Positions 5,590-9,420 of a stretch of 9,420 bases of DNA are shown one piece after another. The DNA comes from Gulosibacter massiliensis. GTDB taxonomy: Bacteria; Actinomycetota; Actinomycetes; Actinomycetales; Microbacteriaceae. The DNA lies in contig CAMDKN010000036.1 of the NCBI GenBank assembly GCA_945901035.1, positions 1-9,420 on the forward strand. The letters are read 5' to 3'. Position numbers and translations under genes: made by a program. The notes beneath the pieces were generated by a model that worked only from the letters and a program-made list of their open reading frames with translations, did not search any database and was not told the DNA's origin. The first letter of the stretch is position 1. The number at the start of each line of letters is the position of its first letter.

Positions 5590-6743
5590 CTCCAGACGTT
5601 GCGGACGAGGTTCTCCCCGGGGCGATACGCGAGGTGAACGTGGTTCGGCGCGTCGAGTTCGACGATGTGTGCTCGTTTTCCTACTTCGAGGAATCCAATG
5701 TCGTCGCGTCCTAAAGCCATAGCGCCACCCGCTGTCGCTGCCCATAACGCCTCGGAAGGCGTCATCCGCATTTCGCGGACGGCCATGGCGATGCAGAACG
5801 CCATTGACGAGGTGTAGGAGGAGCCGGGGTTGCAATTCGTGGCGAGGGCGACGTGAACCCCCGCATCCAGCAATCGCCGCGCGTCGGGGTAGGGCTGTCG
5901 GGTGGAAAAATCCGACCCCGGCAGGAGAGTCACCACGGCGTCCCCGGTGCGCAACTCGTCGATATCACCCAGTGATAGGTACGTAGCGTGATCGATGCTT
6001 AAAACGCCTTCTTCGAGCGCCATCTGCACCGACGTTGATTCGCCCAATTGACCCGCGTGGATGCGTCCGTCGAGACCGCGGTCTAAGCCCGCACGAATAA
6101 TTCGCCGAGACTGCTCGACCGTAAACGCTCCGTCCTCGCAGAACACATCGATTGCCGTGACAAAAGGCGCGACAGCATCGAGCATCTCGCCACACACCAG
6201 GTCGACATAGTCTTCCGCGTTCCCGACATATTCGGCGGGAACGACGTGCGCACCGAGGAAAGTAACGTGCTCAGTGAACTCGCGAGCGATTCGCGCGAGG
6301 CGTTCCTCGTGCTCGACCGTCAATCCGTACCCCGTCTTGATTTCGACGGTCGTCGTTCCCTGAGCGCGCATTTCGTGGATTCGCGCGCCGATCAATGTTC
6401 GCAGTTCGTCGTCGGTCGCCGCGCGCGTTGCCGCGACCGTCGTCGCAATTCCGCCCGCGGTGTAGGGCTTTCCCGCCATCCGAGCCGCGAATTCGAGTGA
6501 CCGTTCGCCGGCGAACGCGAGATGCGTGTGGGAATCGACAAACCCCGGGATGACACAGCGTCCGCCGATGTCGACAATTTCTGCTTCGTCGACTGTTCGC
6601 CTTGGGACCTCCGAATCGAGTCCGACCCAGGTCACCACACCGTCATCAAATTCGAGTGCGGCGTCGCGCATGATTCCATAACGGTCGCCGCTCGTCGGGT
6701 CGTTGGTGACGAGTTCCCCGATGTTACGCAGCAGCGTGGTCAT
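5586..6743 (-). CDS. hutI: Imidazolonepropionase
   Basis: HutI is a cytosolic amidohydrolase that opens the ring of 4-imidazolone-5-propionate to give N-formimino-L-glutamate, the third step of histidine breakdown. The product has 385 residues, slightly short but normal for actinobacteria. Visible features are [16 protein letters not shown] (66-81) with metal-binding His72 and His74, EIKTGYGLT (134-142), HAGQLGE (229-235) with His229, SIDHATYL (249-256) with His252, and [20 protein letters not shown] (273-292). The loop [14 protein letters not shown] (301-314) has Asn303 where family members I know have Asp (ATDCNPG), normally a metal ligand. The codon is AAT at 5835-5837. The start is 13 bases after the hutU stop with only a weak ribosome binding site, so translation probably depends on hutU. 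The TAG stop overlaps the hutG TAA on the other strand. Confidence 0.95.
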   Translation of the reverse strand: MTTLLRNIGELVTNDPTSGDRYGIMRDAALEFDDGVVTWVGLDSEVPRRTVDEAEIVDIGGRCVIPGFVDSHTHLAFAGERSLEFAARMAGKPYTAGGIATTVAATRAATDDELRTLIGARIHEMRAQGTTTVEIKTGYGLTVEHEERLARIAREFTEHVTFLGAHVVPAEYVGNAEDYVDLVCGEMLDAVAPFVTAIDVFCEDGAFTVEQSRRIIRAGLDRGLDGRIHAGQLGESTSVQMALEEGVLSIDHATYLSLGDIDELRTGDAVVTLLPGSDFSTRQPYPDARRLLDAGVHVALATNCNPGSSYTSSMAFCIAMAVREMRMTPSEALWAATAGGAMALGRDDIGFLEVGKRAHIVELDAPNHVHLAYRPGENLVRNVWS

Positions 6744-6756
6744 GGCTTCAGGCTAC

Positions 6757-8445
6757 TCAAATCTCCCACATCGGCACACGCAGACCGCGTTCACGGGCGA
6801 CCTCGTCGGCGCGCTCGTAGCCCGCGTCGACGTGACGCATGACTCCCGAACCGGGGTCGTTCACGAGGACACGTGAGACCTTTTCGGCAGCCAGGTCGGT
6901 GCCGTCGACGACGAGCACCTGTCCGCTGTGAATCGAACGCCCGATACCGACCCCGCCGCCGTGGTGCAGCGACACCCAGGTCGCTCCGCTGGCGGTGTTG
7001 AGAAGGGCATTGAGCAGCGGCCAGTCCGCGATCGCGTCACTGCCGTCGAGCATCGCTTCGGTTTCGCGATAGGGCGAGGCGACGGAACCCGAGTCGAGGT
7101 GGTCGCGTCCGATGACGATGGGGGCGCTGACTTCGCCGTTCTTCACCATCTCGTTGAACCGCAGTCCCGCGAGGTGGCGTTCCTTGTACCCGAGCCAGCA
7201 GATTCGTGCGGGCAGTCCCTCGAAGTGAACTTTGTCGCCCGCCTTGGTAATCCAGCGCTCGAGGTGCTCGTCCTCGGGAAATAACTCGACAATCGCCTTG
7301 TCCGTCGCCGCGATGTCGGCCGGGTCGCCGGACAGCGCCACCCACCGGAACGGACCCTTGCCCTCGGCGAACAGCGGCCGGATGTACTCGGGAACGAAAC
7401 CGGGGAAGTCGAAGGCGCGGTCGTACCCGCCCAGTTCGGCTTCGCGGCGGATCGAGTTGCCGTAGTCGAACACCACGGCACCCTTGTCCTGGAACTCGAC
7501 CATCGCCTTGACCTGTTTGGCCATGGCCGCACGCGAACGGAGAGTGAACCCGTCGGGGTCTTTGGCGGCGTCCGCGAGCCACGCGTCCACCGACTCGCCC
7601 TCGGGAAGGTACGACAGCGGGTCGTGCGCGCTGGTCTGGTCGGTGACGATGTCAATGTCGACGCCGCGCCGCAACATCTCGGGGAACACCGTCGCCGCGT
7701 TACCGACAAGTCCCACCGAACGTGGAATTCGCTTCTCTTTCGCATCCAACGCCCGTTCGATGGCAACGTCGATGTCGTCCGTCATCTCGTCAAGGTATCC
7801 GTGGTCGACACGGCGCTGAAGGCGTTCGGTGTCGACATCGACAATGAGAACGACGCCGTCGTTCATGGTGACGGCGAGCGGCTGAGCGCCACCCATTCCG
7901 CCGCACCCACCCGTGAGTGTCAGCGTGCCGGCGAGCGTTCCGTTGAACTTCTCGCGCGCGACCGCTCCGAACGTCTCGTAGGTGCCCTGCAAAATCCCTT
8001 GAGTGCCGATGTAGATCCACGACCCGGCGGTCATCTGGCCGTACATCGTGAGGCCCTCGGCCTCGAGCTTGCGGAATTCGGGCCAGTTCGCCCAGTCCCC
8101 GACGAGGTTGGAGTTCGCGATGAGGACTCGCGGCGCCCACTCGTGCGTCGTGAAAATCCCGACGGGCTTGCCGGACTGGACAAGAAGAGTCTCGTTGGCT
8201 TCGAGACCGTCGAGGGCGTGCACGATAGCGTCGAAAGCAAGCCAGTTGCGGGCGGCACGACCGGTTCCGCCATAGACGACGAGATCGTCGGGACGCTCGG
8301 CCACATCGGGATCCAGGTTGTTCATGAGCATCCGCTTGGCGGCCTCGGTGGACCAGTGCTTGGCCGTGATGGTGCTGCCACGGGCGGCGCGAACAACGCG
8401 CGGCTCGTGTCCGGGGACTGATCCGCCAACGGGAATGATGCTCAT
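6757..8445 (-). CDS. hutU: Urocanate hydratase
   Basis: Urocanase adds water to urocanate to form 4-imidazolone-5-propionate, the second step of histidine breakdown. It uses tightly bound NAD+ as an electrophile. The product has 562 residues, the normal length, and is highly conserved. Visible features are [14 protein letters not shown] (55-68), [19 protein letters not shown] (132-150), the NAD-binding [11 protein letters not shown] (179-189), FDYGNSIR (326-333), ARICWLGY (413-420) with the active-site Cys416, [20 protein letters not shown] (443-462), [20 protein letters not shown] (468-487) and [16 protein letters not shown] (493-508). The ATG at 8445 is fixed by AAGGA 7 bases upstream, and the gap to hutH is 11 bases. 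All key residues are present, so it should be active. Confidence 0.98.
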   Translation of the reverse strand: MSIIPVGGSVPGHEPRVVRAARGSTITAKHWSTEAAKRMLMNNLDPDVAERPDDLVVYGGTGRAARNWLAFDAIVHALDGLEANETLLVQSGKPVGIFTTHEWAPRVLIANSNLVGDWANWPEFRKLEAEGLTMYGQMTAGSWIYIGTQGILQGTYETFGAVAREKFNGTLAGTLTLTGGCGGMGGAQPLAVTMNDGVVLIVDVDTERLQRRVDHGYLDEMTDDIDVAIERALDAKEKRIPRSVGLVGNAATVFPEMLRRGVDIDIVTDQTSAHDPLSYLPEGESVDAWLADAAKDPDGFTLRSRAAMAKQVKAMVEFQDKGAVVFDYGNSIRREAELGGYDRAFDFPGFVPEYIRPLFAEGKGPFRWVALSGDPADIAATDKAIVELFPEDEHLERWITKAGDKVHFEGLPARICWLGYKERHLAGLRFNEMVKNGEVSAPIVIGRDHLDSGSVASPYRETEAMLDGSDAIADWPLLNALLNTASGATWVSLHHGGGVGIGRSIHSGQVLVVDGTDLAAEKVSRVLVNDPGSGVMRHVDAGYERADEVARERGLRVPMWEI

Positions 8446-8452
8446 GGTTGTG

Positions 8453-8457
8453 TCCTT
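8453..8457 (-). promoter_or_regulatory. Ribosome binding site of hutU overlapping the hutH stop
   Basis: Read on the minus strand, TAAAGGA joins the hutH TAA to a Shine-Dalgarno AAGGA 7 bases before the hutU ATG. This is a compact arrangement that suggests coupled translation of hutH and hutU. Confidence 0.65.
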
Positions 8458-9420
8458 TACTGGAGTGGGCCGGTGGTGGCTTCGGCGACGGAGAGAATGC
8501 GTCGAGACTGAACGAGCTCGACCACGGCGTCGATCTCGGGAGACAAGAAACGGTCGGGACCCGGTCCGCCACTCGCCTGATTGACGGCGTCGATAACCGG
8601 TTGTGTTGCGGGGGAACCGAGCACGTCACGCAAAGCGGCGCCACGCGCGGCGGTCAGTAGTTCGATGGCGAGAACGCGGGACAGCCCGTCGATCGCACGG
8701 CGAAGTTTCCGTCCAGCGGTCCACCCCATCGACACGTGGTCTTCTTGCATCGCGGACGACGGGATCGAATCCACCGACGCGGGCACGGCCAGTCGCTTCA
8801 GCTCGCTCACTATTCCGGCGGCGGTGTACTGGGCGATCATGAGCCCACTGTCGACGCCCGCTTCGTGGGCGAGGAACGGGGGGAGTCCGTAGCTGCGCGC
8901 CTTGTCGAGAAAACGGTCAACGCGCCGCTCGCTCATCGACGCGACATCGGCGACGGCAATCGCGAGAAAGTCGAGCACGTATCCGATGGGTGCGCCGTGA
9001 AAGTTTCCGTTCGATTCAACCCGGTAGTCGACGGTGACGACGGGGTTGTCGATCGCCGAGGCGAGTTCCTGCCCGGCGACGCGCTGGGCGTGCTCGACGG
9101 TATCGCGGGCAGCGCCGTGGACCTGCGGGGCACATCGAATCGAATAGGCGTCTTGAACCCGGGTGTCCTCCGGGCCGGCGTGACTGGCAACGAGAGGGCT
9201 GTTGGCGAGAAGGGCGCGAACATTCGCCGCCGCAGCGCGCTGTCCGGGGTGTGGGCGAAGCGCCTGGAGATCATCGGCGAACACGCGGTCCGTGGCGAGG
9301 AGTCCTTCGACCGAGAGGGACAGCGCGATGTCCGCGACGCGCAGCAGGTGGCGCAGGTCGTCGATAGCGAGCACCAGCATCGCGGTCATTCCGTCGGTCC
9401 CGTTGATGAGTGCGAGGCCT
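8457..9420 (-). CDS. hutH: Histidine ammonia-lyase, C-terminal part
   Basis: HutH removes ammonia from L-histidine to form urocanate, the first and committed step of the hut pathway. The gene runs off the right edge. 320 residues are visible, about two thirds of a usual protein of roughly 510, and the frame is open to the end. The visible part begins [11 protein letters not shown], whose Asn corresponds to the active-site Asn195 of the Pseudomonas enzyme. Then come [19 protein letters not shown] (Gln277, Tyr280 and Arg283 equivalents), [11 protein letters not shown] (Phe329 equivalent), [10 protein letters not shown], and [18 protein letters not shown] with the catalytic Glu414 equivalent. 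The Ala-Ser-Gly triad that forms the MIO cofactor is outside the window. The Met at 9389-9387 is internal (INGTDGM), not the start. It is the first gene of the visible hutHUI run, and its promoter lies beyond the window. Confidence 0.97.
   Translation of the reverse strand, partial: GLALINGTDGMTAMLVLAIDDLRHLLRVADIALSLSVEGLLATDRVFADDLQALRPHPGQRAAAANVRALLANSPLVASHAGPEDTRVQDAYSIRCAPQVHGAARDTVEHAQRVAGQELASAIDNPVVTVDYRVESNGNFHGAPIGYVLDFLAIAVADVASMSERRVDRFLDKARSYGLPPFLAHEAGVDSGLMIAQYTAAGIVSELKRLAVPASVDSIPSSAMQEDHVSMGWTAGRKLRRAIDGLSRVLAIELLTAARGAALRDVLGSPATQPVIDAVNQASGGPGPDRFLSPEIDAVVELVQSRRILSVAEATTGPLQ

Noticed and set aside
5134..5835. Minus-strand open frame of 233 codons across hutG and the end of hutI.
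   Set aside because: It is an Arg-rich shadow frame that conflicts with the clear hutG and hutI frames.
7624..8421. Long plus-strand open frame (265 codons) opposite hutU.
   Set aside because: It is a G+C-rich shadow of a highly conserved gene, with no recognisable domain or start signal.
7790..8644. Long minus-strand open frame (284 codons) in another frame across the hutH-hutU junction.
   Set aside because: It has an Arg/Pro/His-rich composition typical of an out-of-frame translation, and it covers two clear genes.
1..9420. CRISPR array, insertion sequence, phage genes, toxin-antitoxin or defence system.
   Set aside because: I saw no spaced short repeats, transposase, integrase or defence-type protein. 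The tRNA has no duplicated 3' end nearby that I can see.

Overview
The window looks like chromosomal DNA of a high-GC Gram-positive bacterium (Actinomycetota, most likely Microbacteriaceae). The basis is the order nadD - small membrane protein - rsfS - tRNA-Ala(GGC), the actinobacterial character of the proteins, G+C-rich coding DNA, and TANNNT -10 elements placed directly upstream of start codons. The family assignment is inference, because no rRNA or marker gene is present.

Left block (1-1417, + strand): the end of nadD (NAD biosynthesis), a one-pass membrane protein of unknown function whose start overlaps the nadD stop, rsfS (ribosome silencing factor), then tRNA-Ala. The three protein genes read as one housekeeping operon.

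Middle block (1418-4671, + strand): a glutaryl-CoA dehydrogenase-like acyl-CoA dehydrogenase, followed by two adjacent paralogous genes for secreted proteins. Both have a clean signal peptide and a body of repeated beta-strand units that resemble NHL-type beta-propeller blades. Neither belongs to a family I can name with a function. Both appear to be leaderless, with the same spacing from TANNNT to ATG. Parts of the second gene are clearly less G+C-rich than the flanking genes. This pair is the least explained part of the window.

Right block (4696-9420): histidine utilisation. hutH (partial, runs off the right end), hutU and hutI lie head to tail on the - strand with gaps of 11 and 13 bases. 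hutG lies on the + strand and converges on hutI, with overlapping stop codons. Together they take histidine to urocanate, imidazolonepropionate, formiminoglutamate, and then glutamate plus formamide. HutG and HutI each carry Asn where a metal-ligand His or Asp is expected from the wider superfamily. The left block is ordinary, the right block is ordinary in content with some odd details, and the secreted pair is the best candidate for something undescribed.
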